Source: Lachnospiraceae bacterium (GTDB lineage: Bacteria > Bacillota > Clostridia > Lachnospirales > Lachnospiraceae). From it: DNA of 64,000 nucleotides. A program made the position numbers and the translations under genes. Of this stretch, positions 1 to 11,133 are shown in pieces (position 1 is the stretch's first letter; every line of letters begins with the position of its first letter). The notes under the pieces are model-generated. The model ran no database searches. It was given only the letters and a program-made list of their open reading frames with translations, and was not told the origin of the DNA. The stretch is from NCBI GenBank assembly GCA_014239155.1, contig JAAZZQ010000060.1:186001-250000 (forward strand), given 5' to 3'.

Positions 1-1
1 T

Positions 2-2920
2 AGCATTGAGGATTTTGCAAAACGTGTGAAGGAATATATAGATAAAAAGGGCAATAACCATCATGTTGTGTTTATGGTGGATGAAGTGGGACAGTATATT
101 GGCGATGATTCTAACTTGATGCTGAATCTCCAGACGGTGAGAGAGGAACTCTCCAAGGAATGCAAAGGCAAGGCATGGGTTATTGTGACAAGCCAGCAAG
201 ATGTAGATTCTATTATGACAGTTAAGGGGAACGATTTTTCTAAAATTCAAGGGCGTTTTGCGACAAGGCTTGCACTCTCTTCTGCAAATGTAGATGAAGT
301 GATTAAGAAAAGAGTATTGGAGAAAAATAATATTGGTGCACAGACTTTAAGGCTTCTCTATGCGCAGAAGGCAACAATTATCAAAAATCTTATTGTGTTT
401 AATGATGGTGTGGAAAAGAAACTTTATGCCAATGAAACGGATTTTGCACTATGTTACCCGTTTGTGCCATATCAGTTTCAGCTCCTTGCAAGTGTGCTGA
501 CCTCCATTCGCACACATGGCGCATCTGGCAAACATTTATCTGAGGGAGAGCGTTCGATGCTTGCGCTCTTTAAAGAGTCGGCAGTTCAGATCATGAGTGC
601 GTCGGAGGGGGCAATTGTGCCATTTCACCGATTTTATGATGCCTTGGAGAATTTTCTGGATCACAGCCATAGAGGTGTTATTATTCGCGCTTATGATAAC
701 AGTAAAATTAACCCAGAAAAAAGAACTTCCAATGTATTTGCTATCAATGTATTGAAAACTCTTTTTATGATAAAATACATACTTGAGATTGAGGCAAATG
801 TGGACAATATTACAAGTCTTATGATTGATGACATTGATACAGATCGCATTGCTTTGAAAGAGGAGGTTTTGTCAGCGTTAAAAACACTTCATCAACAGAT
901 GCTAATTCAAAAAAATGGTAGTATTTATGTGTTTCTGACAAATGAAGAACAAGAAATCAATCGTGAGATTGACTGTCAAAGTGTGGAGATGACAGAGGTT
1001 GTTGAAAGGGTATCCGAGATGATTTTTGAGGATATTTTATCGGAAAAGCGGTATCGTTATTCTGCACCTGCCAAAAATCCTGCGTTTCAGGGGCGCTATA
1101 CATTTGCATTGAATCAGACAGTGGATGACAAACCTTATAAATCCAATCAGAATTATGGTGTGGGGCTTCGCATTCTGACACCGTGGTATGAGGGCGGGAA
1201 TGATGATGCAACGCTTCGCATGATGTCAGGGACAGGGAGAGAGGTACTTGTACTTTTGCCAAACGATTCGGCATTTCTTGACGAGCTAAAAACTTACTTA
1301 AAGATTGAGAAATTTTTGCGGTTTAATACAGCATCACGACTTCCCAAATATGAGACGATCAAAGAGGCAAAGCGTGTGGAAATGCGTGAGCGCAACGCAA
1401 ATGCAAAACTCTATCTGACAGAAGGATTGCGGGAGGCAGCAATCTATGTAAATGGCGATATAGTACATCTATCTGCAAAGGAAGTAACGGGGCGCATTAA
1501 TGAAGCGATTGGTCGATTAATCCAGATCGTCTATCACAAACTGTCATATATTGATGTCGCAATGGATGAAGCGGCTGTGCGCAAGATGCTTCAAACCAAC
1601 AATCAGGTTCGCTTGAATCTTGACAAAGAGACAGAGCCGAATATTCATGCGCTTGATGATGTGCTTAACTATATTAAAAATAATACAAATATTCATATTA
1701 AGACTTCCATGAAAACTATAAAAGACCATTTTATGAGTGTGCCTTATGGTTTTGTTGAGGAGGATGTCTATTGGCTGGTTGCGAGACTGTTTTGGCGCGG
1801 TGAATTAAATTTTACTGTAAATGGGGCAGTTGTGACACGAATGAATCAATCTGGTGATGAGATTGCAGATTATATTATCAAGAAACAGTATGCAGATAAG
1901 CTCTTGATGGAGGTGAGGGTCCATGTACCGGAGAAGGATAAGAAGGCAGTACAAAAAGTAGCAAAGGAATTGTTTGGAACATCTGTAATATCGGAAGATG
2001 AAGATACCAGTATGCGTAATTTCCAAAATGATTCACGAAGACGAATAGACGAGATGGAAAGACTGGAAACCAATTATCAGCATTATGCTTATCCCGGAAA
2101 AAAAGTAATCGCTGAGGGAAAGAAATTATTGTGTTCTGTGGTACAGATTTCAGAGCCAAAAGAGTTTTTTACGTATATTTCCAAACATCAGGACGATTTT
2201 ATGGATTATGCCGAGGACTATGAACCTGTTAAGACTTTCTTTGGCGGGGAGCAACAACAAATTTTTATGAGGGCATTTGATATGCTCGAAATTTATAATG
2301 ATAGTAAGACCTATATTGTAGATGAAGAACTTGAAAAGATTGTTGCACAGATGAGCGCCATTGTCAAAAAAGATATGCCATACAGGGATATTCCACAGCT
2401 TCCAGACCTTCGTAAGAAGTTTATGGACGCGTACACAAAGGTACTAGAAGCTGCCGCTGCACCAGTAATGCAGTCAATCGAGGAAGCAAAGGACAGAGTG
2501 GTACAAGTTGTTGATACAAAGGAGTATGCAGCAGAGAGAAAGCCAAAATATATTGAACTTTTTTTTGAGATTAGCAGTGGAGCAGAAAAGTGTAACAATG
2601 TCTCAAGTCTTAGAAGTTATGCAGATAAGGCAGAAGCGCTGAAAATCCGTCTGTTGAATGAAATGGATGCTATAGATGTCAAAATTGCGCAGAGAAAGGC
2701 AGAGGAGGAAGAGAAGAAAAAGAATCCAAACAATAAAACAGTGGATATTACTGTAAAAGTACCAATTAAGAAAACGAAGAACATCACCATAAAGAATATT
2801 ACACATACTGCATCGTGGCGTATAGAGAATGCGGAGGATATTGACAAATATATAGGACAGTTAAAAAAATCACTGTTGGCAGAACTGGAGGAAAATGATG
2901 TGGTAAATATTGAGTTTTAA
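2..2920 (+). CDS. brxC: BREX system P-loop ATPase BrxC (5' truncated by window edge)
   Basis: Frame open from base 2; Walker B-like 'HHVVFMVDEVGQYIGDD' followed by 'VIVTSQQDVDSI', characteristic of BrxC; followed by pglX and pglZ. Confidence 0.9.
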   Translation, partial: SIEDFAKRVKEYIDKKGNNHHVVFMVDEVGQYIGDDSNLMLNLQTVREELSKECKGKAWVIVTSQQDVDSIMTVKGNDFSKIQGRFATRLALSSANVDEVIKKRVLEKNNIGAQTLRLLYAQKATIIKNLIVFNDGVEKKLYANETDFALCYPFVPYQFQLLASVLTSIRTHGASGKHLSEGERSMLALFKESAVQIMSASEGAIVPFHRFYDALENFLDHSHRGVIIRAYDNSKINPEKRTSNVFAINVLKTLFMIKYILEIEANVDNITSLMIDDIDTDRIALKEEVLSALKTLHQQMLIQKNGSIYVFLTNEEQEINREIDCQSVEMTEVVERVSEMIFEDILSEKRYRYSAPAKNPAFQGRYTFALNQTVDDKPYKSNQNYGVGLRILTPWYEGGNDDATLRMMSGTGREVLVLLPNDSAFLDELKTYLKIEKFLRFNTASRLPKYETIKEAKRVEMRERNANAKLYLTEGLREAAIYVNGDIVHLSAKEVTGRINEAIGRLIQIVYHKLSYIDVAMDEAAVRKMLQTNNQVRLNLDKETEPNIHALDDVLNYIKNNTNIHIKTSMKTIKDHFMSVPYGFVEEDVYWLVARLFWRGELNFTVNGAVVTRMNQSGDEIADYIIKKQYADKLLMEVRVHVPEKDKKAVQKVAKELFGTSVISEDEDTSMRNFQNDSRRRIDEMERLETNYQHYAYPGKKVIAEGKKLLCSVVQISEPKEFFTYISKHQDDFMDYAEDYEPVKTFFGGEQQQIFMRAFDMLEIYNDSKTYIVDEELEKIVAQMSAIVKKDMPYRDIPQLPDLRKKFMDAYTKVLEAAAAPVMQSIEEAKDRVVQVVDTKEYAAERKPKYIELFFEISSGAEKCNNVSSLRSYADKAEALKIRLLNEMDAIDVKIAQRKAEEEEKKKNPNNKTVDITVKVPIKKTKNITIKNITHTASWRIENAEDIDKYIGQLKKSLLAELEENDVVNIEF

Positions 2921-2942
2921 AGATGGTGAGGAGGTTTTTTTG

Positions 2943-3434
2943 ATGGCATCATGGTCTGGAATCAGGTACAAATTAGAGAAAGAATATCTTGCAGATTCAC
3001 TGCGCGGGCATATTCAGTATTATGTGACAACATACAGTAAAAGTCCCGACCATGAAGGACGGGCAGCAATTCGGTTTGACGGAAAGGAAATTATCAAAGG
3101 CTGTTATTGGAATAATTGGTATAGAGCACACCTCTTTCCAAGGGATGATAAATATGCTCTTCGTATGGAACTAGAGTTTGCATATATAGATGATATAGCA
3201 ATACAGCTTGGGGTGTTTGATCAGCGCTGTTTTTACCATGCCTTTTTTGTGTTTGACAATCAGAGTATTGACAAGAGTCTTTCCAGTGAGGATATACTTG
3301 TCAGAATCTTTGCCATTTTGGATAGGCGCATTGGAAAAAGGCGGCTGCGTGCAATGAAGACAGATATAAAGAAAGAAAGTAAAACAATACAATGCTTTTA
3401 TGCGATTCGGGCAGCAGCCGAAAATATAATATAG
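2943..3434 (+). CDS. SF0329-like small BREX-associated protein
   Basis: 'MASWSGIRYKLEKEYLADSLRGHIQYYVTTYSKSPDHEGRAAIRFDGKEI' resembles the SF0329 family; RBS GAGGAGG upstream of ATG 2943; ORF track start 2910 is probably too early. Confidence 0.6.
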   Translation: MASWSGIRYKLEKEYLADSLRGHIQYYVTTYSKSPDHEGRAAIRFDGKEIIKGCYWNNWYRAHLFPRDDKYALRMELEFAYIDDIAIQLGVFDQRCFYHAFFVFDNQSIDKSLSSEDILVRIFAILDRRIGKRRLRAMKTDIKKESKTIQCFYAIRAAAENII

Positions 3435-3634
3435 ACAGGCAATATTCTCTAAAACAATAGGTTTTTAGAAAAACACACAAGTTATAATGTGCCATATCAA
3501 GAAGATATGAGAAAATAAGAAAGGAATGTTATTGAAAACAAGTAGCGTTATAAAAGGCAAAAAAGAAACTTTATATAAAAAACAATCATATAAAAATTGA
3601 CAGCTTTTTATACGCTTTCAATAATGGTACAAAA

Positions 3635-6600
3635 ATGAATAAAACTACAATTAAGAATTTTGCAATCTGGGCGAGAAATAAGCTGATTGCAGATGCTCAA
3701 TACAAAGCAGGGCTCATGGGAATTACAGCCAATGAGATACACCCTGCGTTGCCACAGTCAACAAAGGAAACAGAGTTTTATGATATTGGGACGGCAAAAC
3801 CATATATGATTACAGGAGAAGCTATCAGGCAGCGCAGAAGTCTTGTAGAGATTATAAATCAAAGGGCAGAAGAGACAAATTATCAGACTGCATACAAGTA
3901 CATTATAGAAGGTGTGGCTTATACATGGTTTAACCGCCTGATTGCAGTACGATTTATGGAGATTAATGATTATCTGCCATCGCATATTCGTGTGTTGTCC
4001 TCTGATCGCGGCAAGATAGAACCCGATTTGGTGAACGCTCCTTTTGATGCGGATTTGCCGTTTACAGAGAATGAGAAACAGGAAATTATTCGATTAAAGA
4101 ATGAAAATAACTTGGACGAATGTTTTCGCCTGCTGTTTATCAAACAATGCAATGCATTAAATGAAATTCTTCCAACTCTGTTTGAAAAGACAGCAGATTA
4201 TACAGAGCTTTTGCTGAATATCTCTGTCATTGATAAGGAGGGAGTTGTTTGTCATCTGATAAAGGATATATCAGAAGACGATTTCAACATTGAAAAAGGC
4301 GGTCAAGTGGAGATTATTGGCTGGTTGTATCAATATTATAATACAGAACCTAAAAACGAAGCTTTTGCAAAGCGTGGAAAAATTACAAAAGAGGAAATTC
4401 CCGCGGTGACACAGCTCTTTACCCCCGATTGGATTGTTCGTTATATGGTGGAGAATAGTCTTGGTCGCTTGTGGGTGGAGGGGCACCCAAATGAGTTGTT
4501 AAAATCCAAATGGAAATATTATTTGGAGGAGGCAGAGCAAGAGCCAGAAGTTCAAATAAAATTAGATGAAATACATAAAGCGTATGCAAAATTAAACCCA
4601 GAAGAAATTCATTTCATTGACCCTTGTATGGGCAGCGGGCATATCCTTGTGTATGCCTTTGAAGTATTGATGCAGATTTATGAGTCTGCTGGATATTCTC
4701 AGAGAGATGCTGCAAGAAGTATTCTGGAAAAGAATCTCTATGGATTAGATATTGACGATAGAGCATACCAGATGGCATATTTTGCGGTTATGATGAAGGC
4801 AAGACAGTATAACCGACGGATTCTCTCAGCAGAGACACCTTGTCATGTGTATTCGATACAAGAAAGCAATTCCATTCATAGAAATCAGCTCCCATATTTT
4901 GGGGCGGGTTTTAACGAGGAAGAGAAAAATAGTGCTTTGAATCAGATGGACCAGTTACTTGACACACTAAAAGATGCCAAAGAATATGGTTCCATTTTGA
5001 ATGTGGAGAATTATGATTGGGAACTGCTGAGGAGATTTGTGGAGAGTACAAATGCAGTTGGGCAGTTATCATTAGATGATTTAGGATTAGAACAGACAAA
5101 GGAAAAATTGCAAACACTCATTGCGATTGGTGAGACAATGGCAAGAAAATATGAAGTTGTTGTCACAAATCCGCCGTATATGAGTTCAGCAAGTATGGAT
5201 AAAAAGTTAGCAAAATATGCTGTTAAGAATTATTCTATAGGTAAGGCAGATATGTTTGCCATTTTTATTGAAAAATGTAAAACTATGATTGCCCCGAATA
5301 GATATGTTGCAATGATAACACAACAAGCGTGGATGTTTATTACATCATACGAAAAGTTACGAGAGTCTATGAGAAATTTTGAACTAATCAATATGTTACA
5401 TTTGGGAGCAAGAGCATTTGATGAGATAAGCGGAGAAATAGTACAAACAGTGGCTTTTATATATGCAAATCAAGGTATAGAAAATTATCGAGGATTATTT
5501 TGCAAGCTTACTGATGGAAAATCAGAAAAAGAAAAGGAACAACTTTTCTTATCAGGTATGGAACAATATGTGGCGTCGAAAGATAATTTTATATACATAC
5601 CAGAACAACCATATATATATTGGATGAGTGATAACATGATAAGTGTTTTTAAGAATGGTCTTTTAAAAGAAAGATTATATCCCAAAACAGGAGTTACAAC
5701 AGGAGATAATGAAATTTTTTTACGATATTGGAGTGAAGTGGATTTTAATAAAATAAATAGAAAATGGTATAAACTAAATAAAGGGGGAAGTTATAGAAAA
5801 TGGTATGGCAATAATGAATTTGTAATTAATTGGGAGAATCACGGAGAGAAAATAAAATTATTTGAAGGTTCAACTATAAGAAATGAGAATTTTTATTTTA
5901 AAGAAGGTGTAACATGGGGAAAGATATGCTCAGGAACTTTTAGCGCAAGATATTCCAAAGATGATAGAATGTTTGATGCCGTAGGATTAACTTGTTTTAC
6001 GAATAAAGAAATTACATTACAGTATATGCTGGGATATTTATGTTCTAAAGTGGTGGATACTTATGTTAAGATGATGAATCCAACATTAAGTTATACAGTT
6101 GGCACAATTTCTAATCTTCCTTTTATATATGACACAAAGTCTGAAGTGAGAATTGTACCATTGGTTGACCGTTGTGTTGAAATAGCGAAAAAAGAATATG
6201 ATAGCTATGAAATATCATATGATTTTCAGACGCATCCATTTCTAACAATGAACCAGAAATCCTTTGATTCAGACGGTATTACAATAACAACCATCTCAGA
6301 CAGCTTTGGACTATGGAAGGCATATACAGACATAGCATTTGAAAAATTAAAATATAATGAAGAAGAACTGAATCGAATCTTTATTGATATTTATGGCTTA
6401 CAAGAGGAATTGACGCCAACTATAGAGGACAGAGACATTACTATCCGCAAAGCAGACTTAGGCAGGGATATCCGCAGCTTTATTTCATATGCAGTTGGTT
6501 GTATGTTCGGACGGTATTCTCTCGCAAAAGAAGGATTGATATTTGCAGGAGGTCAGATGACAGAGGTATACCAGTATCATTCAGGATTAATGGATGAGAG

Positions 6601-7279
6601 TAGTACATTAGATGGAAGATTCCCACTAGATAGTAAGTCTTATTATTATTTGGAAGGCAGCGATTACTTGGTTGATGGAGATAATATTATTCCAATTGCT
6701 GATGAAGAATATTTTTCAGATGATATTGTATATCGTTTTGTAGAGTTTGTAAAAATAGTTTATGGCACAGATACATTAGAGGAAAACCTTGAATTTATAG
6801 CCAATGCATTAGGAAATAGAGGTAATACGACTAGAGAAACTATTAGAAATTATTTTTTGAAAGATTTTTATACAGATCATGTAAAAATATATCAGAAACG
6901 CCCAATATACTGGCTTTTTGACAGTGGTAAACAGAATGGATTTAAGGCGTTAATTTATCTGCATCGTTACAACGCAGATACGATTGGCAATTTGCGTGTT
7001 GATTATCTGCATCGTATGCAGATAATTTATGAATCAGAAATTGACCGTATGCAGGATATGATAGAGCACAGCACCAATAGCCGCGAAGTTGGTTCTGCCA
7101 CAAAGCGAAAGGAAAAATTGCAGAAGCAGTTAAAGGAATGCCATGATTATGATGAAAAGATTGGACATTTGGCACTATCACGAATAGAACTTGATTTGGA
7201 TGATGGTGTTAAAGTAAACTATGAAAAAGTACAGACTGCAAAAGACGGAAAAAAATATCAAGTATTGGCGAAACTATAA
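3635..7279 (+). CDS. pglX: BREX adenine-specific DNA methyltransferase PglX
   Basis: SAM-binding 'FIDPCMGSGHILVYAFEVL' and catalytic 'VVVTNPPYMSS' (NPPY); 1214 aa; BREX gene order. Confidence 0.95.
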   Translation: MNKTTIKNFAIWARNKLIADAQYKAGLMGITANEIHPALPQSTKETEFYDIGTAKPYMITGEAIRQRRSLVEIINQRAEETNYQTAYKYIIEGVAYTWFNRLIAVRFMEINDYLPSHIRVLSSDRGKIEPDLVNAPFDADLPFTENEKQEIIRLKNENNLDECFRLLFIKQCNALNEILPTLFEKTADYTELLLNISVIDKEGVVCHLIKDISEDDFNIEKGGQVEIIGWLYQYYNTEPKNEAFAKRGKITKEEIPAVTQLFTPDWIVRYMVENSLGRLWVEGHPNELLKSKWKYYLEEAEQEPEVQIKLDEIHKAYAKLNPEEIHFIDPCMGSGHILVYAFEVLMQIYESAGYSQRDAARSILEKNLYGLDIDDRAYQMAYFAVMMKARQYNRRILSAETPCHVYSIQESNSIHRNQLPYFGAGFNEEEKNSALNQMDQLLDTLKDAKEYGSILNVENYDWELLRRFVESTNAVGQLSLDDLGLEQTKEKLQTLIAIGETMARKYEVVVTNPPYMSSASMDKKLAKYAVKNYSIGKADMFAIFIEKCKTMIAPNRYVAMITQQAWMFITSYEKLRESMRNFELINMLHLGARAFDEISGEIVQTVAFIYANQGIENYRGLFCKLTDGKSEKEKEQLFLSGMEQYVASKDNFIYIPEQPYIYWMSDNMISVFKNGLLKERLYPKTGVTTGDNEIFLRYWSEVDFNKINRKWYKLNKGGSYRKWYGNNEFVINWENHGEKIKLFEGSTIRNENFYFKEGVTWGKICSGTFSARYSKDDRMFDAVGLTCFTNKEITLQYMLGYLCSKVVDTYVKMMNPTLSYTVGTISNLPFIYDTKSEVRIVPLVDRCVEIAKKEYDSYEISYDFQTHPFLTMNQKSFDSDGITITTISDSFGLWKAYTDIAFEKLKYNEEELNRIFIDIYGLQEELTPTIEDRDITIRKADLGRDIRSFISYAVGCMFGRYSLAKEGLIFAGGQMTEVYQYHSGLMDESSTLDGRFPLDSKSYYYLEGSDYLVDGDNIIPIADEEYFSDDIVYRFVEFVKIVYGTDTLEENLEFIANALGNRGNTTRETIRNYFLKDFYTDHVKIYQKRPIYWLFDSGKQNGFKALIYLHRYNADTIGNLRVDYLHRMQIIYESEIDRMQDMIEHSTNSREVGSATKRKEKLQKQLKECHDYDEKIGHLALSRIELDLDDGVKVNYEKVQTAKDGKKYQVLAKL

Positions 7280-7320
7280 CCAATACTTGATATGTTTCCA
7301 ATATTGAAAAGGGAAAATAT

Positions 7321-10300
7321 ATGAAAACAAAAGATTGTATAGAGAATCGTTTAAAGTTATTGGAAGATGAAAAAGCGTCTAATTTATGGAGCGTTTGCAA
7401 GGAAATTATAGGAGATGTGGTGGCACATAATAAGCGCATTATTGCGCAGATGAGTAATTATGACATGCATGATGAGACACATAGCGAAAAAGTGCTTGAA
7501 ATTATAGAGGCTCTGTTAGGGGACCAAATAGAAAAATTAACTTTTTATGAGTTAGTTTTGATTTATATGTCCGCATATCTGCATGACTCTGCTATGGCAA
7601 TGCCTGATTGGGAATACAATATTTTAAGGGCAGTGGAAGGCACAGAACAACTGCACGATAATACAATTGCATTTTTTATAAGAAACGATTTTAAACCTAT
7701 TCACAAATATTCTGAGGCATTAAAAATAGTAACTGAGAACAAGAAGAAAATTTTAAATTATGATATTGCGAAAACATATATATTTATACAAGAAAGTGAG
7801 GAGAAAGTATTTGATTTTCTTGCGAAACTAATCTGTGAATATGAAGAGTTCCGCAATGGATACATAGAAGATTTAAAACAATTTAAAGATTCTTTTCCTG
7901 ACTATAATAATATGAGTATAATGATACGAAGTGAATTTATAAGGAACACACATCATCTTAGAGTTGTTGAAAACATAAAGGCACTAAAGAGCAAATTTAG
8001 TGCAGTTTTAGGTGATAGATGCGCGCAATATTTTACGGAGGATTTATCAAAGATATGTAAATGTCATGGAGAGGAGCTTAAGGAGTTATTTGATTTAGAG
8101 CTGGAACGCAAAGATTGGACAGGAGCAGTTTCCAATATTCAATTTGTTGCAATGCTGTTGCGCTTAGGAGATGTTATTCATTTTAGTGCGGATAGGGCAC
8201 CGTTATCACTATTTGCTGAGAAACAAATAACAGATGAAATAAGCTTTATACATTGGAAGGCAAAATTTCAAGAATTGACTTATGAAATATATCAAGAAAA
8301 GAATAATGTTTGTATAAAATATATAGCGTATTGCAAAGAACCTGACACATATTATTTTATTCAAGACTATTTAGATTGGGTAGATAGAGAAATTGACAAC
8401 TATTATATTTTAAGAAACCGATGGAATATTGCTTGCCGAAAAGATTTAACAGCCTATGCAATTCCTTTGGAAATGGTAGTAAATCGTCAGGAGATTGAAT
8501 ATGATGAAAACTGTTTTAAGCCAGATAACAATTTGAAATTTGTGATAAATCAAGCAAAAATACTAGATTTATTAACTGGAATTCAATTATATAAAAATAA
8601 ATATTTATGTTTGAGAGAGGTGTACCAAAATGCACTAGATGCGTCAAAATGTATGCTGGCATACAATAAAAAGAGAAATATTATAGAGAAATTAAAGATT
8701 GAATTTGGTATAGCTAAGGAACAAGTTCATGGTGTAGAGAGAAAATATATTTATTGTTTAGATCATGGAACAGGTATGAACTTGGATATTATTAAAAACT
8801 GTTTTTTACATATAGGAAATTCTTATTACCAATCAAGAGATTTTGCAAGAAAAAATACAGATTGGGCATATGGTGTGAAGCCAACTTCACAGTTTGGAAT
8901 AGGCATTTTGTCAGGCTATATGTTGGCAGATAAAATAGGGGTTTCTACGATATATTATGAAGAACCAAACAAGTATTTGAGCTTTGTTCTTGAAGGAATA
9001 AGTGAACATTTTTATTATACAAAAACAAGTCAGTTGGATCAGGAACTTTTGGGAAAACATGGCACTATTATTAAGTTGTATTTAAAATCTGAGTTTGAAA
9101 AAAATGTGAATGTTAAGTATTTTGAAAAAATGCCATTAGTACTAATGAGATATTCTAACAAAATAAAGGAAATTGTTTGTGATGAAGATATATTAAAGGG
9201 AAATTTGTTTTATATTATAAGTAAACAGATTGGGATTGCAACACCAAATATAGAAGTTTATATTAAAGATGAGGATGAAATTTGTAGGGAAATTTATCAG
9301 AGTATATCAATTTTTGATGCTAGAAATTATAATGGAATAAGTGATTCTGACGTTAAAATGTTGTGGGATCAATATTATTATCTTGATAACAATTTAAATT
9401 TATCTAAAGAATATATTGCAAAGCGTAATATGATAGAAGATTATGTAATAAAAGTGGCAGATGAGAATTTAGAGATATATTCATGTCTGTCGTTACCAAA
9501 GAAAAATATTGGAAATGTGGATATAAGACTATTTGATTTCTGTCGTTTTTTAGGAGATAGGATAGGTTGCACTTATGTAGATGGAGTTATGATTAATAAT
9601 CAAATCAATAGTTTTGATGACACTAGTGACATTAGTGACATTTTAGGGGAAGATATTTTAAGACGTAGCATATTAAATTATTATGGTGTAAATCGACCAG
9701 GTTTATCTGTTGATAGGAACTCGATTGTAAAGTGGCCGAATATGGATGAAGAGTTAACGAAATTACGCGAGCAATTTATCGTAGAGATAGAGCGTATAGC
9801 AATAGAACATTTAAAAACAGAATCAATAGATTTAGAGAGTACAGAATTATCACTAGTTTTTGAAATATTAATACAAAGATTTCCGACTTTGTCTAGTGAT
9901 ATTATTTGTCTAATCAAGGATACAGATTATTCTAAAGCAAAAATTGATATATTATCCTTGGGAGATAAAAAGATATCAATACAAGATTTGTTTAATGAAA
10001 AGTTATTGTCCATTTCAGATGCGAATTTTTTAGAATATCAGGAAGTAACAAGGCAGATTTTAGTAGGAAAAATGATAAATGCAGAAAAAGTGTTTGTAGA
10101 GGAAGAAAAAGTGTCTATATTGGGAGGGGATTATACAAAACTTCAATATCCTAAGCATCTCTATAATAATAGGGATTTATCGCTATGCTCCGTTGCAATA
10201 AAACCAGATGGGTGGGATGGGAAATATACAGAATACGATTTGGTCAACAGATTTTGGCCAGTCATATCGCCAAATTTATTTTGTCAATTACAAGAAAATG

Positions 10301-10869
10301 ATATGATAAAATTAATAACAGAAAGGTGTAAAACCATAGCATATTTTGAAAGTGGAATATGTGATATTGCAACATTAGATCCAGTCTTGATACACCCTTT
10401 TTATGGTATAGGTGCGAAAAGAAATGATTACTTTTTAAAAGTTGATCGTTATGTTGGTGAACTTGCAAGGATAGGTTTTTATGTTGATGAATCTGAAAAT
10501 ATAGATTGTTATGTTGGTGAATTTGAAAATATAGAAAGGGATTTTAAGCTGTATGAATTATCTAATTTTGGTAAGTTGACCAGAGAGAAAAACATAAGTC
10601 CAGTGTTGTTCACATTTATAGCACCAAGAAAACTAAATGAACGAGAAGAGGCTCGATTGGCAGAATTGGAAATTGAGGCACAGAATGCACAGTATGTAAA
10701 AGGTGTGCGTGAAGGATGGAGTATACTGTTTTTAGGACTCATAGAGAAGTATATTATAGAACCGGGTATTGTAAGCAGGAAACAAATTGTGCAGAAAATT
10801 CCTGCAAGCTATAAACAAATAAAACCAGACATTCAATATATTTTTACAGATGGCAGCAGTGTGTTTTAA
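7321..10869 (+). CDS. Large HD-domain + GHKL (HSP90-like) ATPase protein
   Basis: HD-type motifs 'HDETHSEKVLEII' and 'SAYLHDSAMAMP'; GHKL N-box 'LREVYQNALDASK', G1 box 'LDHGTGMNL', G2 'SQFGIGILSGYML'. Confidence 0.75.
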   Translation: MKTKDCIENRLKLLEDEKASNLWSVCKEIIGDVVAHNKRIIAQMSNYDMHDETHSEKVLEIIEALLGDQIEKLTFYELVLIYMSAYLHDSAMAMPDWEYNILRAVEGTEQLHDNTIAFFIRNDFKPIHKYSEALKIVTENKKKILNYDIAKTYIFIQESEEKVFDFLAKLICEYEEFRNGYIEDLKQFKDSFPDYNNMSIMIRSEFIRNTHHLRVVENIKALKSKFSAVLGDRCAQYFTEDLSKICKCHGEELKELFDLELERKDWTGAVSNIQFVAMLLRLGDVIHFSADRAPLSLFAEKQITDEISFIHWKAKFQELTYEIYQEKNNVCIKYIAYCKEPDTYYFIQDYLDWVDREIDNYYILRNRWNIACRKDLTAYAIPLEMVVNRQEIEYDENCFKPDNNLKFVINQAKILDLLTGIQLYKNKYLCLREVYQNALDASKCMLAYNKKRNIIEKLKIEFGIAKEQVHGVERKYIYCLDHGTGMNLDIIKNCFLHIGNSYYQSRDFARKNTDWAYGVKPTSQFGIGILSGYMLADKIGVSTIYYEEPNKYLSFVLEGISEHFYYTKTSQLDQELLGKHGTIIKLYLKSEFEKNVNVKYFEKMPLVLMRYSNKIKEIVCDEDILKGNLFYIISKQIGIATPNIEVYIKDEDEICREIYQSISIFDARNYNGISDSDVKMLWDQYYYLDNNLNLSKEYIAKRNMIEDYVIKVADENLEIYSCLSLPKKNIGNVDIRLFDFCRFLGDRIGCTYVDGVMINNQINSFDDTSDISDILGEDILRRSILNYYGVNRPGLSVDRNSIVKWPNMDEELTKLREQFIVEIERIAIEHLKTESIDLESTELSLVFEILIQRFPTLSSDIICLIKDTDYSKAKIDILSLGDKKISIQDLFNEKLLSISDANFLEYQEVTRQILVGKMINAEKVFVEEEKVSILGGDYTKLQYPKHLYNNRDLSLCSVAIKPDGWDGKYTEYDLVNRFWPVISPNLFCQLQENDMIKLITERCKTIAYFESGICDIATLDPVLIHPFYGIGAKRNDYFLKVDRYVGELARIGFYVDESENIDCYVGEFENIERDFKLYELSNFGKLTREKNISPVLFTFIAPRKLNEREEARLAELEIEAQNAQYVKGVREGWSILFLGLIEKYIIEPGIVSRKQIVQKIPASYKQIKPDIQYIFTDGSSVF

Positions 10870-11133
10870 ATTTTGAACAGAATTATGTTATTAAGATTGG
10901 TTATTTATATATTAAGTACAGAAAAGTAAGAACGATCTTGAAGCACAAGGGGTATCATTTATTATGGAGATTGTTCTGAAACTTTTTTGCACAGTGAATA
11001 TACAAGCATATTATTGGAATAACATTTTAAGGCAAGGCGGGGATATGCAATAGAACAATTATATATAAAAAATTTAACAATCAAAAAAGTTAGACACTTA
11101 GAGGACATTTCTATTCCACTGTCTGAAAATCAA

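Noticed and set aside
957-2847. Multiple minus-strand ORFs opposite brxC
   Set aside because: Antisense artefacts of a strongly supported BrxC frame.
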